Shown: positions 1 to 9,091, counted from the first letter of the stretch. The stretch: DNA of 64,000 nt from Bacteroidales bacterium (GCA_016715075.1 JADKBK010000006.1:1-64000), one strand, 5' to 3'. Translations and numbers: made by a program. Notes: generated by a model from the letters alone, not told the origin.

Positions 1-210
1 TTCGTGTCGGATGAATCAAAGCCGGTTTTTACCAGGTTTCTGAAAAAGGTCTATGCAAGCAATGTAAAAGATTCTTGCGAAATCATCCTTGGTTATGAGA
101 AGGAGCACTTTAGTTCAGTTTATATGGAAGCAATTGTTCTGCATGAAGAAACACAATGCTTCCTGACTGTGGTTGATATTTCAGCTTTCAAAGCCTGGAA
201 TAGCCAATAA
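1..210 (+). CDS. C-terminal end of a PAS-domain protein (5' end outside window)
   Basis: The frame is open from the first base, so this is the 3' end of a longer gene. The visible 69 residues look like the last strands of a PAS sensor domain: an F-x-R-F-L-x-K-V-Y opening, a CEI strand, and the closing segment CFLTVVDIS, which matches the usual end of a PAS domain just before a linker or kinase helix. Here translation stops 8 residues after that point, so no histidine-kinase or output domain follows it. The protein may carry its output domain upstream, or be a PAS-only sensor. The GTG at base 4 should not be read as the true start. Confidence 0.55.
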   Translation, partial: FVSDESKPVFTRFLKKVYASNVKDSCEIILGYEKEHFSSVYMEAIVLHEETQCFLTVVDISAFKAWNSQ

Positions 211-548
211 ATTACCGGATCAGAAAAATAACCCTTATCCATAAAATATTCCGGTTAATGAACCGGGAACTTTAGTGTGTTCCTGTTTAAACACATGGTT
301 TGACAGTTCGTTTCTTTTCCGGGCAGTCAATAACTTAAGCTGTTCCATGACATTTACCTGAGATATTCCATCAGCCTGCTGAAAAAGATTCACCCGGCCC
401 TGGTGCGAATTATATAAATCATCTACAGAATTGTGTAACAAGCTTCAGAGACTCTTTCATTATCTTTCACTTGTGAGATAATGCGCTGAGTTGGCAGTGA
501 GTCACAGCCTGATTCAGACAAGTAAGCAGCTTGTTTCAAATTTATAAA
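211..548. other. Intergenic region with a small hairpin
   Basis: About 340 bases separate the PAS end from the Mla operon. A perfect 6-bp stem with a 4-base loop (CCGGTT/AACCGG, 251-266) lies about 40 bases after the PAS stop and could end transcription, but it has no T-tract. A reverse-strand open frame (235-441) has no recognisable domain and I do not support it as a gene. I see no clear promoter consensus before mlaE. Confidence 0.4.
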
Positions 549-1391
549 ATGAAAAAACTCAATACAATTGTTAAGATTAAGAGTATTGCTACAGATAATT
601 CCATCAGGCTCAGTGAGAAAGTTGTGGCAAAAGCAGCCAGTGCAAATACCTTTCTGACAGATGTTGCCGATGTTTTCATGTTTATAACCAGGATAATAAA
701 AGAATTATTTTCAGGTGGCTTTGAGTTTAATGAGTTTTTTCGTCAGTGTTTTCAGATAGGATATAAGACCTTACCGCTCATTTCAGTTACAGGTATCATT
801 ATGGGGCTTGTTCTTACTATTCAATCACGCCCCGTTCTTGTCGATTTCGGAGCAGTAAATGCCCTTCCCGGTATGGTTGCAGTTTCCCTGATCAGGGAAA
901 TGGGACCTGTAATAACCGCGCTTATCTGTGCAGGTAAAATTGGTTCGGGTATGGGAGCAGAACTAGGCTCAATGAAGGTTACAGAACAGATTGACGCTAT
1001 GGAAGTATCTTCCACCAATCCTGTAAAATTTCTTGTTGTTACAAGGGTCATGGCAGCAACTCTGATGATACCTTTGCTTATTCTGTATGCAGATGCTCTC
1101 GGAATAATCGGGAGCTGGGCAGGAGCGAATATAAAGGGTGATGTCCCGCTTGTCCTGTTTTTTTCACAGGCGTTCAGCAGCATTGGATTCATTGATTTCC
1201 TGCCGGCAGTCATAAAATCATTTTTTTTCGGGGCTGTAATCGGAATAGTCGGATGCTATAAAGGATACAATGCCGGCCGGGGTACTGAAAGCGTTGGCAT
1301 TGCAGCCAATTCAGCTGTTGTGCTGGCATCACTGCTAGTTATAATTGTTGATGTGATTGCTGTTCAGATAACTGATATGCTGATATCATGA
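549..1391 (+). CDS. mlaE: MlaE/YrbE-family ABC transporter permease
   Basis: Integral inner-membrane permease of an MCE-type phospholipid transport system. The 280-residue protein has the MlaE core: hydrophobic segments beginning around ISVTGIIMGLVLTI, the conserved SLIREMGPVITALI segment, the GSGMGAELGSMKVTEQIDAM cytoplasmic loop that contacts the ATPase, and a glycine-rich segment GCYKGYNAGRG near the end. I chose the ATG at 549; an in-frame TTG at 531 would add six residues. The stop overlaps the next start (ATGA), so the permease and ATPase are translationally coupled. Together with the ATPase, MCE protein and outer-membrane protein downstream it should move lipids between the inner and outer membranes. 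Confidence 0.9.
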   Translation: MKKLNTIVKIKSIATDNSIRLSEKVVAKAASANTFLTDVADVFMFITRIIKELFSGGFEFNEFFRQCFQIGYKTLPLISVTGIIMGLVLTIQSRPVLVDFGAVNALPGMVAVSLIREMGPVITALICAGKIGSGMGAELGSMKVTEQIDAMEVSSTNPVKFLVVTRVMAATLMIPLLILYADALGIIGSWAGANIKGDVPLVLFFSQAFSSIGFIDFLPAVIKSFFFGAVIGIVGCYKGYNAGRGTESVGIAANSAVVLASLLVIIVDVIAVQITDMLIS

Positions 1392-2032
1392 ACTCTATAC
1401 CGACAAATACGGGAATTGATGTTTCTCCTTCTGCTATGAGGAAGGATCCCGTTATAGAAATCAGGAATCTTAAGAAATCATTTGGCGCTCAGGAGGTATT
1501 AAGTGATGTTTCTCTTGATCTGTATAATGGCGAAAACCTTGTAGTGGTAGGAAAATCAGGTACAGGAAAATCTGTGTTGATAAAATGTATTGTCGGATTA
1601 TTGAGAGCTGATGGAGGTGATGTCACTGTTTTTCATGAGAAAATTAATGGACTGAACCGGCGAGAATTTGGAGTGATGAGGCAAAAGATCGGATTCCTTT
1701 TTCAGAGTGGAGCTTTATATGATTCCATGACTGTGAAACAGAATCTGGAGTTTCCATTGCGCCGTATAAGGAAAAATCTTTCGGAACAGGAAATTAAGGA
1801 AAAAGTAAATGACGCTCTCGAAAATGTAGGATTATCTGATGCTCTGAATAAAATGCCCTCCCAGCTGTCAGGAGGAATGAGAAAGCGTATCAGCCTGGCC
1901 CGGACTCTGGTCGTTGATCCCATGATTATGCTTTATGATGAACCGACCACTGGGTTAGATCCGGTTACCTCCGATGAAATAAGTTCACTGATAAATGAAG
2001 TTCAGAAAAATATAAAACTTCTTCAATCATAA
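1388..2032 (+). CDS. mlaF: MlaF-type ABC transporter ATPase, C-terminus frameshifted
   Basis: ATPase subunit that energises the MlaE permease. Walker A (GKSGTGKS, residues 55-62), the signature LSGGMRKR (about residue 159) and Walker B with D-loop (IMLYDEPTTGLD) are all present. The frame ends early at 2032, before the H-loop. Reading the next frame from the five-A run at 2006-2010 continues perfectly with an ITHDIK H-loop and a normal C-terminus to a TAG at 2167-2169. One missing A therefore explains the truncation. As written, the product lacks the catalytic switch histidine and would not cycle. A single-base consensus error is the simplest explanation; real inactivation cannot be excluded. 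Confidence 0.88.
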   Translation: MNSIPTNTGIDVSPSAMRKDPVIEIRNLKKSFGAQEVLSDVSLDLYNGENLVVVGKSGTGKSVLIKCIVGLLRADGGDVTVFHEKINGLNRREFGVMRQKIGFLFQSGALYDSMTVKQNLEFPLRRIRKNLSEQEIKEKVNDALENVGLSDALNKMPSQLSGGMRKRISLARTLVVDPMIMLYDEPTTGLDPVTSDEISSLINEVQKNIKLLQS

Positions 2033-2169
2033 TAACACATGATATTAAATGTGCTCTTAAAACGGCTGACAGGATCATAATGTTAAAGGATGGGAAAGTA
2101 TATAAGGAAGGGAAAGTTGGGGAGTTTACCGGATCAGAGGACGATGTTGTCAAATCTTTCTTTTTGTAG
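2033..2169 (+). pseudogene. Displaced 3' end of mlaF (other frame)
   Basis: This stretch encodes the missing ATPase tail in a shifted frame. It holds the H-loop histidine (ITHD), an ADRIIMLKDGKV strand typical of MlaF, and a final KSFFL before the TAG. It has no start of its own. With one base restored near 2010, mlaF would run 1388-2169 (about 260 residues), the normal family length. Confidence 0.8.
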
Positions 2170-2229
2170 TGATAAGTTGCAGACCCCAAAAAACTGCTTA
2201 TAAGTATGGATTAGTAAAAATTATATATA

Positions 2230-2973
2230 ATGGAAACGCATACACAAAAATATAAAGCAAGACTGGGGATGTTTGTTGGAGGACTGGCACTCTTTGGACT
2301 TCCCATATTTTTAATCGGGAAACAGAAGAATCTTTTTAATCCTGTATTTAAAATAAGTTCTACTTTCTACAATGTAAGCGGATTGCAGGTCGGGAATAAT
2401 ATCCGTTTTTCTGGGATAAATGTAGGTACTGTTAATAATATCAGCATAGTCAATGACTCCACTGTCATGGTTGAAATGATGATCAGAAAAAATGTCAGGC
2501 AGTTTATTAAATCTGACTGTGAGGTAGCCATAGGCTCAGAAGGGCTCATTGGAGACAAACTTCTCATAATTACACAGGGAAGTGCTGACGCTCCTTTAAT
2601 ACAGGAGGGACAACAGCTTAATTCGAAAGAGCCTGTTGAGATGGATGCAATAATGACAAGTATCCAGATAACTGCTGATAATGCCGCCATTATATCAGCC
2701 CAGGTGGCTGAAATAATGATTCACATCAACAACGGTAACGGTACTCTTGGCCGCCTGATAAAGGATTCAACGATTGCCGAGAATCTTAATCAGATGGTTA
2801 GAAACCTTAAGAAAAGCAGTAAAGGCTTAAATGAGAATATGAATGCAGCCAAGGAAAATTTCCTTTTCAGAGGCTACTATAAAAGAAAAGAAAAAACCGC
2901 TGAAAAGAACAGGGCCGACTCAGTTGAAAAGCAAATGGAACAGGGGTCCCAATCTGACAAAGGGAAAAAGTAA
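2230..2973 (+). CDS. mlaD: MlaD-like MCE-domain protein
   Basis: Periplasmic lipid-binding subunit of the Mla-type transporter. It has a short cytoplasmic N-terminus, one membrane anchor at about residues 12-31, then a single MCE domain (about residues 38-115) recognisable from FYNVSGLQVGNNIRFSGI, the GTVNNISI strand and the GSEGLIGDKLLII segment. A helical tail follows, ending in a charged lysine/glutamate-rich region. MCE proteins form hexameric rings on the permease. It sits 60 bases after the repaired end of mlaF and 37 bases before the outer-membrane protein, in one apparent operon. Confidence 0.88.
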   Translation: METHTQKYKARLGMFVGGLALFGLPIFLIGKQKNLFNPVFKISSTFYNVSGLQVGNNIRFSGINVGTVNNISIVNDSTVMVEMMIRKNVRQFIKSDCEVAIGSEGLIGDKLLIITQGSADAPLIQEGQQLNSKEPVEMDAIMTSIQITADNAAIISAQVAEIMIHINNGNGTLGRLIKDSTIAENLNQMVRNLKKSSKGLNENMNAAKENFLFRGYYKRKEKTAEKNRADSVEKQMEQGSQSDKGKK

Positions 2974-3010
2974 GTTGTCCGGAAAATAGTCTTCAAAATG
3001 GCAGAATCAA

Positions 3011-4849
3011 ATGCAGATCAGATATATTATAACATTAATATTAGTATCATTTTTATTCTGTGACCTTATATCTGCACAAGAGGTTCCTGTCGTAAAGGAT
3101 TCAACAACGCTTTATAAGAATATTGAATCATATTCCAAACAGAGTAAGCTAAAATCATTTATTTACAATCTTGTATTTAAACCCACTCATAGCTCCAAGA
3201 AAAAGGAGACTAAAAAAAGAGGGTATAGGAAACTGATACAAAAGCCCTACGAATCATTTGAAGGAAAACCTATCCGGGCCATCGAAGTTGTCACACTTGA
3301 TCCATTTGGATATTCAGCAAATGACACCATAATCTCGAAACAGAATTTCCTGACAAAAACAGGGAATGGCTTGCATATTAAAACACAAGGCATCACAATC
3401 CGCAACCTGATGCTTATCCATAAAAATGCCCCCTTCAATTCATTACTTGTAAAAGAGTCGGAGCGTTTAATCCGAAGTCAGAAATATGTCCATGAAGTTT
3501 CATTTTATGTTGTTGCTTCAGGAGAAAAAAAAGATTCTGTGGATATTTTCATCCGCGAACTTGATAACTGGAGTATTATACCTGCAGGAGGCATTTCAGG
3601 ATCGGGTTTCCATTTTGGTTTAACCGATAAAAATTTCATGGGGTTGGGGCATGAGTTTAAAGGTGCATTTAAACGAATCAACAATTCCGGGATTAACTCC
3701 ATGATCACAAATTATTCCATTCCGAATATCCGTAACAGCTTCATTAGCTCTAACCTGAGATATGAAGTTGATGGATACGGTTATTTCAACCGAAGCCTGA
3801 TAGTTGAGCGTCCGTTTTTTTCACCCGTAACCAAGTGGGCCGCCGGTGTAGCTCTGGCCTCACGTTTTAAGAAAGACTCGCTTGAGTATCCGGATCAGGC
3901 CTATATTCCTTTAAATTTAAAGTTCAGAACCCAGGACTTCTGGGTTGGAAAGGCAACTCCTGTATTCAGGAACAATACATATGATAATCATGTTACAAAT
4001 CTCATAACGGCAGTACGGTACCTGAGGATCAGGTATTCCGAGAAGCCAGACAAACTTTATGACCCTGCCGGGGTTTATTCCAACGAAGATTTCCTTTTAG
4101 GTGAAATAGGAATATCCTCAAGGAAATATGTTCAGGATAAATACATCTTTAAATTCGGTGTTATCGAAGATGTGCCTGTTGGAAAAGTATATGGGATTAC
4201 AGGCGGTTATCAGATTAAGCCTGATTCCAGAAGATTATATATGGGACTGAGGTTTTCTTTCGGGAACTATAACCAGTGGGGATACCTGAGTTCAAATATT
4301 GAATATGGTACATTCTTTAATGCCGGGCACGCAGAACAGGGAACTTTTACAGCTGGTATAAATTATTTTACAGGGCTCTTTGAAATAGGAAAATGGAAAT
4401 TCAGACAGTTCGTAAAACCTCAGATTACTATAGGAGTGAATCGATTTATAACTGATAGTCTGACCCTTAAGGAGGGTTATGGTCTTGATGGTTTTAACAG
4501 TACCGCCCTGTCAGGCAGCAGTCGTATGTTATTTACATTGCAGACCCAGTCGTATGCACCCTGGAATATTTTCGGATTCCATCTTGGTCCTTTTATTACT
4601 TATACCCTTGGAATGCTTGGCGACGCAGTATCCGGTTTTAAAACAAGCAAGGCATATTCACAAATCGGGCTGGGTGTTTTAATAAAGAATGAAAACCTTG
4701 TGTTTAATACCTTTCAGATTTCTGTCTCATTTTATCCCCTGATTCCGGGTATCGGACAGGATATCCTTAAAATGAACTCATACAGGACTACAGACTTTGG
4801 TTTCCGTGATTTTGAATTCGGAAAACCTTCAATAGTGGTTTTTAGATAA
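3011..4849 (+). CDS. Outer-membrane beta-barrel protein with POTRA-like N-terminus
   Basis: 612-residue exported protein with a signal peptide (residues 1-22, ending near ISAQ). After a basic linker, residues about 80-190 resemble a POTRA-type module (I-R-A-I-E-V-V-T-L-D opening, then VHEVSFYVV and DSVDIFIRELDNWS). The rest is a run of alternating amphipathic strands with many aromatic residues, as in BamA/TamA-superfamily barrels (for example GGISGSGFHFGLTDKNFMG). It follows mlaD closely and is probably the outer-membrane partner of this transporter, by analogy with phospholipid export systems. The exact family is not certain. Confidence 0.6.
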   Translation: MQIRYIITLILVSFLFCDLISAQEVPVVKDSTTLYKNIESYSKQSKLKSFIYNLVFKPTHSSKKKETKKRGYRKLIQKPYESFEGKPIRAIEVVTLDPFGYSANDTIISKQNFLTKTGNGLHIKTQGITIRNLMLIHKNAPFNSLLVKESERLIRSQKYVHEVSFYVVASGEKKDSVDIFIRELDNWSIIPAGGISGSGFHFGLTDKNFMGLGHEFKGAFKRINNSGINSMITNYSIPNIRNSFISSNLRYEVDGYGYFNRSLIVERPFFSPVTKWAAGVALASRFKKDSLEYPDQAYIPLNLKFRTQDFWVGKATPVFRNNTYDNHVTNLITAVRYLRIRYSEKPDKLYDPAGVYSNEDFLLGEIGISSRKYVQDKYIFKFGVIEDVPVGKVYGITGGYQIKPDSRRLYMGLRFSFGNYNQWGYLSSNIEYGTFFNAGHAEQGTFTAGINYFTGLFEIGKWKFRQFVKPQITIGVNRFITDSLTLKEGYGLDGFNSTALSGSSRMLFTLQTQSYAPWNIFGFHLGPFITYTLGMLGDAVSGFKTSKAYSQIGLGVLIKNENLVFNTFQISVSFYPLIPGIGQDILKMNSYRTTDFGFRDFEFGKPSIVVFR

Positions 4850-4935
4850 GATTAAAACATCTTCCCGGTTATAATATTTGAAAAGACTCCTTTGAATTTC
4901 TGAATTGAATTTCCATTATATTGAAAATCTATTAA

Positions 4936-4965
4936 TTATGTAACTTTTTTTAAATAATGTGTAAC
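4936..4965. promoter_or_regulatory. Paired 9-mer direct repeat, 21-bp period (site A)
   Basis: TTATGTAAC (4936-4944) and ATGTGTAAC (4957-4965) are separated by 12 bases, a repeat period of exactly 21 bp (two helical turns). The site ends 67 bases before the CsbD-like gene. The same layout occurs at 8937-8966 and 18458-18487. It could be a binding site for a dimeric regulator or part of an alternative promoter. The regulator is unknown. Confidence 0.45.
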
Positions 4966-5032
4966 ATTTAAAATGACACATATTGTAATTTTATGCTATT
5001 GAAATATTTTGATTTCACTAAAATCAAATAAC

Positions 5033-5215
5033 ATGAAAACTAAACCATTTGGCTATTGGAATGTGAAGAAAGAGAAACTCAGACAAAGGTATCCATATCT
5101 GACGGACTCAGATCTGAGATTCAATATGGGCAAGGAAAAAGAGATGATAGAGATGCTTGGCTACAAGATGGGAATATCAAAACAGGCACTCCTTGAAATA
5201 ATAGTAACAATTTAA
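5033..5215 (+). CDS. CsbD-like general stress protein
   Basis: Small hydrophilic protein of 60 residues. The pattern W-x3-K-x2-L-x-Q-x-Y-x2-L-T-D-x-D-L followed by G-K-E-x-E-M-I-x-x-L-G-x-K-x-G is that of the CsbD family, small stress-induced proteins of unknown biochemical role. The ATG at 5033 is preferred; a TTG at 5009 would add eight residues without family support. It lies directly behind repeat site A and ahead of two universal stress proteins, which fits a stress-response block. Confidence 0.65.
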   Translation: MKTKPFGYWNVKKEKLRQRYPYLTDSDLRFNMGKEKEMIEMLGYKMGISKQALLEIIVTI

Positions 5216-5357
5216 GCTCACGGTTTTTTGTTCTGTCAGCGTCAGGTATAAACCACTGTACAGCCCGGCTATCCTGAAGCATTTTAAAGATGTAAAGATT
5301 TAAGATGGCCAGAACTTCTGGTTTACCAATTAACTACAACCGAAAATAACATATGAA

Positions 5358-5825
5358 ATGAAAAAAGTTCTGATTGCCCTGGATTATGATACAACTGCGC
5401 AAAAGGTTGCTGAAGCTGGTTTTTCATTGGCGAAATCAATGAAAGCTCAGGTAATACTATTGCATATTATTGCCGATCCGGCTTACTATTCTTCACTGGA
5501 GTATTCTCCGATAACCGGTTTTGCCGGATACATGGATATGAGTAATAACCAGCTTGATAGTCTTGATGGCCTGATAAAAGCGTCTCTGCAATACCTCGAT
5601 AAGACAAAGCACCATCTCGGAGACAAGGAAATTCAAACCCTGGTAAAAGAGGGCGATTTTGCTTCAACTATTTTAACTACTGCAAAAGAGCTGCATGCCG
5701 ATATGATTGTCATGGGCTCTCATAGTAGAAACTGGCTGGAAAATATTGTCATGGGAAGTGTAACGGAGAAGGTGTTACACAGTACAAAGATACCACTTCT
5801 AATAATTCCTGTGAAAAATCAGTGA
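5358..5825 (+). CDS. Universal stress protein, UspA family (first of two)
   Basis: 155-residue single-domain Usp protein with a Rossmann-like fold. The N-terminus KKVLIALDYD and the C-terminal nucleotide-binding signature G-S-H-S-R-x9-G-S-V followed by PLLIIPV place it in the ATP-binding class of UspA proteins. It starts at ATG 5358. It is a tandem paralogue of the next gene, with only 36 bases between them. Both are probably co-transcribed with the P-type ATPase downstream. The role is inferred as stress survival or ATP-dependent signalling; the partner is not known. Confidence 0.9.
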   Translation: MKKVLIALDYDTTAQKVAEAGFSLAKSMKAQVILLHIIADPAYYSSLEYSPITGFAGYMDMSNNQLDSLDGLIKASLQYLDKTKHHLGDKEIQTLVKEGDFASTILTTAKELHADMIVMGSHSRNWLENIVMGSVTEKVLHSTKIPLLIIPVKNQ

Positions 5826-5861
5826 TAGTTGTTCTGATCCCAAAAATTTATTCTAGAAAAG

Positions 5862-6347
5862 ATGAAGGCTTCAAAAATGCAAAGAGTACTTATTGCTCTG
5901 GATTATGATCCCACGGCACAAAAGGTAGCGGAAGCAGGATTCTCCCTTGCCAGCACGATGGGAGCGGAGGTAATTTTAATGCATGTTGTTGAAGATCCTC
6001 TTCACTACAGTCCGGAAAAGACGTTTACAGTAATGGGTTTTGCAGGATACAATGATCTGCCTCCCAAGGTTTTGAAAAATGTCAGTGAGCTTGAAAAGGA
6101 ATCTCAGAAATTTCTGGATAAATCGAAGCATCATCTGGCTGATCCTAAAATTAAAACTCTTGTCAAAGTTGGCAAATTAGCTGAATCTATACTGGATGCT
6201 GCCAAAGAGGTCAAGGCTGATGTAATCATTCTCGGGTCTCACAGCCGCAAATGGATGGAGAATATTGTCATGGGAAGCGTTACTGAGGAAGTTTTGTATA
6301 AAAGCACTATTCCCGTTTTCATTGTTCCAACCAAACAAAAAACCTGA
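5862..6347 (+). CDS. Universal stress protein, UspA family (second of two)
   Basis: 161-residue paralogue of the preceding Usp protein: the two share the LIALDYDxTAQKVAEAGFSL opening, a SxHHLxD segment and the G-S-H-S-R-x9-G-S-V nucleotide-binding signature near the C-terminus. The duplication is old enough for many substitutions but gene order is tight. Start could be ATG 5862 or ATG 5877. The TGA stop (6345-6347) is immediately followed by the apparent start of the P-type ATPase, suggesting translational coupling. Confidence 0.9.
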   Translation: MKASKMQRVLIALDYDPTAQKVAEAGFSLASTMGAEVILMHVVEDPLHYSPEKTFTVMGFAGYNDLPPKVLKNVSELEKESQKFLDKSKHHLADPKIKTLVKVGKLAESILDAAKEVKADVIILGSHSRKWMENIVMGSVTEEVLYKSTIPVFIVPTKQKT

Positions 6348-6348
6348 T

Positions 6349-8751
6349 TTGGCATTAAATGTTGTTTCTGATAAATACAAAGGATTAACCTCCTCTGCTG
6401 CAAAAGCGAAATTAACAAAGGATGGTTATAATAACCTCCCATCTTCAAAGCCTAAAAATCTTTTCGCAATCGTACTCGGCGTCATAAGAGAGCCAATGTT
6501 CATTCTCCTGGTGGCCTGCGGAACATTATACCTTGTGATGGGTGATTTGCAGAGCGGATTAATGCTTCTTGGTTTCGTTTTTGTTATAATGGGAATTGAG
6601 TTTTACCAGGAAAAGAAGACAGAACGTGCTCTTGATGCACTTAAGGATATGGCAAGCCCGAGGGCCCTTGTAATAAGGGATGGAACAGAAATACGTATTG
6701 CCGGGTTTGAAGTGGTGAAAGATGATATAATTATTTTACAGGAAGGAGACAGGATCCCTGCAGATGCAACAGTTCTGGAATCGGTTAATTTGCTGGCTGA
6801 TGAATCATTACTCACCGGCGAGCCTGTTCCTGTAAGAAAACAGGATTGGGATGGAAGTGAAATTTCAGGCCAGCCCGGCGGAGACGATCTGCCTTTCGTT
6901 TTCTCAGGGGCAATGGTTGTCCAGGGGAACGGTATAGCAAGAGTAACAGGCACGGGGATTAATACCGAAATAGGGAAAATCGGCAAAGCACTTGAGGGTA
7001 TAAAGGAGGAACCTACCAGGCTGAAAAAGGAAATGGGATCACTGGTCCGGAAGATTACTGTCATCGCCGGCGTCCTTTGCGTTTTATTGATAATTGGTTA
7101 TACCATTTCGAGAGGCAGTCTGCTAAACGGAATACTCGCAGGAATAACACTGGCAATGGCCATGCTGCCGGAAGAATTTCCTGTTATACTGACCGTTTTT
7201 ATGGCACTTGGTGCATGGCGAATGTCAAAAGTCAAAGTACTAACCCGCAAGCCATCAGCAATAGAGACTCTTGGCACTGCAACAGTCCTATGCACTGATA
7301 AAACGGGTACTCTTACCCAGAATAAAATGTCAGTTACAAGCCTTTATAACGGTAAAAATTTTCTTACTATAACAGAAGCTGGCAAGTTTGATTCGGAATT
7401 CCATGAGATAATTGAATTTGGTTTATTATCCAGCCAGATCAATCCTTTTGATCCGATGGAAAAGGCAATCACTTCAATAGGTGACTCATACCTGCAGGGT
7501 ACTGAACATATTCACAAGAACTGGGAAAAGATCAAAGAATATCCTCTATCCAGGGAATTGCTGGCAATGTCAAGGGTTTTTTCCAGAAAAGGTACTCAGG
7601 AGAGAATTATTGCGACCAAAGGCGCTCCTGAAGCAATCTTTGATCTGTGCCATCTGGATAAGAAAAGTAAAACACGCTTCTCCCTTGCTGTAGAAGAATT
7701 AGCCTCAAATGGATTAAGAGTATTGGGTGTTGCGAAGGCAAAAATCAATGAAAAGATCCTGCCTGAAATTCAACACGATTTTGCTTTTGAATTTATTGGT
7801 TTGATAGGACTTTCTGATCCGATTCGTAAAAATGTCAAACAGGCTGTAAATGAATGTTATAGAGCTGGAGTCAGGGTGATAATGATTACAGGAGATTACC
7901 CTGTGACAGCGAAGCATATTGCCCTGGAGATCGGCCTGAGAAATAATGAAATGTGCATTACAGGACAGGAATTAGAGGCAATGACAGACACTGAGTTATC
8001 CGAAAAAATAAAGGATACAAACGTTTTTGCCAGGGTGATCCCGGAACAAAAGCTGAAAATCGTCAATGCATTGAAGAAGAACATGGAAATAGTAGCTATG
8101 ACAGGCGATGGGGTGAATGATGCTCCGGCCCTTAAATCGGCCCATATCGGAATTGCCATGGGCGAAAAAGGTACAGACGTTGCAAGAGAAGCCTCTTCAC
8201 TTGTGCTAATGGATGATAACTTTTCATCTATTGTAAGAGCAATAAGGATGGGCCGGCGGATATTTGACAACCTGCAAAAAGCCTTTGGATATATTTTTGC
8301 AATTCATATCCCGATAGCAGGATTATCCTTAATTCCGATATTGCTTGGTGATTTTCCCCTGATATTATGGCCTGTGCATATAGTGTTTCTCGAGTTAATA
8401 ATTGACCCGGCATGTTCAATTATTTTCGAGGCTGAGAGAGAAGAGCTCAATGCTATGAACCGGCCACCAAAAAGAAAGGATGAGCCTTTCTTTGGAGGTA
8501 AAAAAATAGCGTTCAGTTGTCTCCAGGGTGTAGGAATTCTTCTGGCAACACTGGCTGTATATTTTATTGCTTTGCATCTCGGGTATGGTGATAAGGAGGT
8601 AAGGACGATGACCTTCACTACTTTAATAGTGTCAAATATTGCAGTAATACTGACTAACAGGTCATGGACCCAAAATATTTTCAGGATAATTATCACCCCA
8701 AACAGAGCAGTATTATGGGTCGTTGGAGGGCGATTTTTTTCCTTGCCCTGA
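6349..8751 (+). CDS. Cation-translocating P-type ATPase (Ca2+-type), 3' end frameshifted
   Basis: Membrane ATPase of the P-type superfamily, closest to the Ca2+/cation P2 group. Visible in order are an N-terminal cation-ATPase domain (YKGLTSSAAKAKL), the actuator motif DESLLTGE, a PEEFP membrane motif in place of the usual PEGLP, the phosphorylation site DKTGTLTQ, a TKGAPEAI nucleotide-binding segment, and the hinge MTGDGVNDAPALK. The start is uncertain: no ATG lies in the right place. TTG 6349, one base after the UspA stop, is my choice, while the frame stays open upstream to TTG 6265 inside uspA. At the GGG run 8728-8730 one base seems lost; the final two membrane helices continue in another frame to 8900. 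Confidence 0.88.
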   Translation: MALNVVSDKYKGLTSSAAKAKLTKDGYNNLPSSKPKNLFAIVLGVIREPMFILLVACGTLYLVMGDLQSGLMLLGFVFVIMGIEFYQEKKTERALDALKDMASPRALVIRDGTEIRIAGFEVVKDDIIILQEGDRIPADATVLESVNLLADESLLTGEPVPVRKQDWDGSEISGQPGGDDLPFVFSGAMVVQGNGIARVTGTGINTEIGKIGKALEGIKEEPTRLKKEMGSLVRKITVIAGVLCVLLIIGYTISRGSLLNGILAGITLAMAMLPEEFPVILTVFMALGAWRMSKVKVLTRKPSAIETLGTATVLCTDKTGTLTQNKMSVTSLYNGKNFLTITEAGKFDSEFHEIIEFGLLSSQINPFDPMEKAITSIGDSYLQGTEHIHKNWEKIKEYPLSRELLAMSRVFSRKGTQERIIATKGAPEAIFDLCHLDKKSKTRFSLAVEELASNGLRVLGVAKAKINEKILPEIQHDFAFEFIGLIGLSDPIRKNVKQAVNECYRAGVRVIMITGDYPVTAKHIALEIGLRNNEMCITGQELEAMTDTELSEKIKDTNVFARVIPEQKLKIVNALKKNMEIVAMTGDGVNDAPALKSAHIGIAMGEKGTDVAREASSLVLMDDNFSSIVRAIRMGRRIFDNLQKAFGYIFAIHIPIAGLSLIPILLGDFPLILWPVHIVFLELIIDPACSIIFEAEREELNAMNRPPKRKDEPFFGGKKIAFSCLQGVGILLATLAVYFIALHLGYGDKEVRTMTFTTLIVSNIAVILTNRSWTQNIFRIIITPNRAVLWVVGGRFFSLP

Positions 8752-8900
8752 TTTTAAATATTCCTTTTTTTCTGGATCTATTCCAGTTCCGGAAAATTTC
8801 AATATTAAATATTTTAATCTGTAGTATAACCGGATTAACAACAATTATCTGGTTCGAGATCTATAAGGTCATTAAGCTTAAAAAGAATGTTCCATTGTAA
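8731..8900 (+). pseudogene. Displaced C-terminal helices of the P-type ATPase
   Basis: In the frame after the GGG run, translation gives AIFFLALILNIPFFLDLFQF and then a second helix, ILICSITGLTTIIWFEIYK, ending in KLKKN. This is the usual end of a P-type ATPase: two last transmembrane helices and a short basic tail. Restoring one G joins it in frame to the main part (6349-8751) and gives about 850 residues, a normal length. Confidence 0.75.
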
Positions 8901-8936
8901 TAATCCTCAATTTGCTCATGAAAGGAGTGGCAGGAA

Positions 8937-8966
8937 TAATGTAACACTTCACAATAGTTATGTAAC
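8937..8966. promoter_or_regulatory. Paired 9-mer direct repeat, 21-bp period (site B)
   Basis: TAATGTAAC (8937-8945) and TTATGTAAC (8958-8966) are 12 bases apart, the same architecture as site A. The site lies in the only long intergenic gap between the ATPase and the old-yellow-enzyme gene, 125 bases before the latter's start. Confidence 0.45.
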
Positions 8967-9091
8967 AAATTATAGTTAATCCTGTATAATTTTATAAATC
9001 TCAAAATATCAGCAATTTAAACATGTAGGTGATTGCTTGTCCAGAATTGATTTTAACCCCATGGCAACTAAAAAGCTAATACAAATTTGAT

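Noticed and set aside
235..441. 68-residue reverse-strand frame before mlaE
   Set aside because: No domain, no ribosome-binding site and low-complexity composition; overlaps a hairpin.
821..1213. Reverse-strand frame inside mlaE
   Set aside because: Shadow of a well-supported permease gene.
8664..8900. Separate 78-residue membrane protein
   Set aside because: Its sequence is the expected C-terminus of the P-type ATPase; the upstream part of this frame is antisense-like noise.
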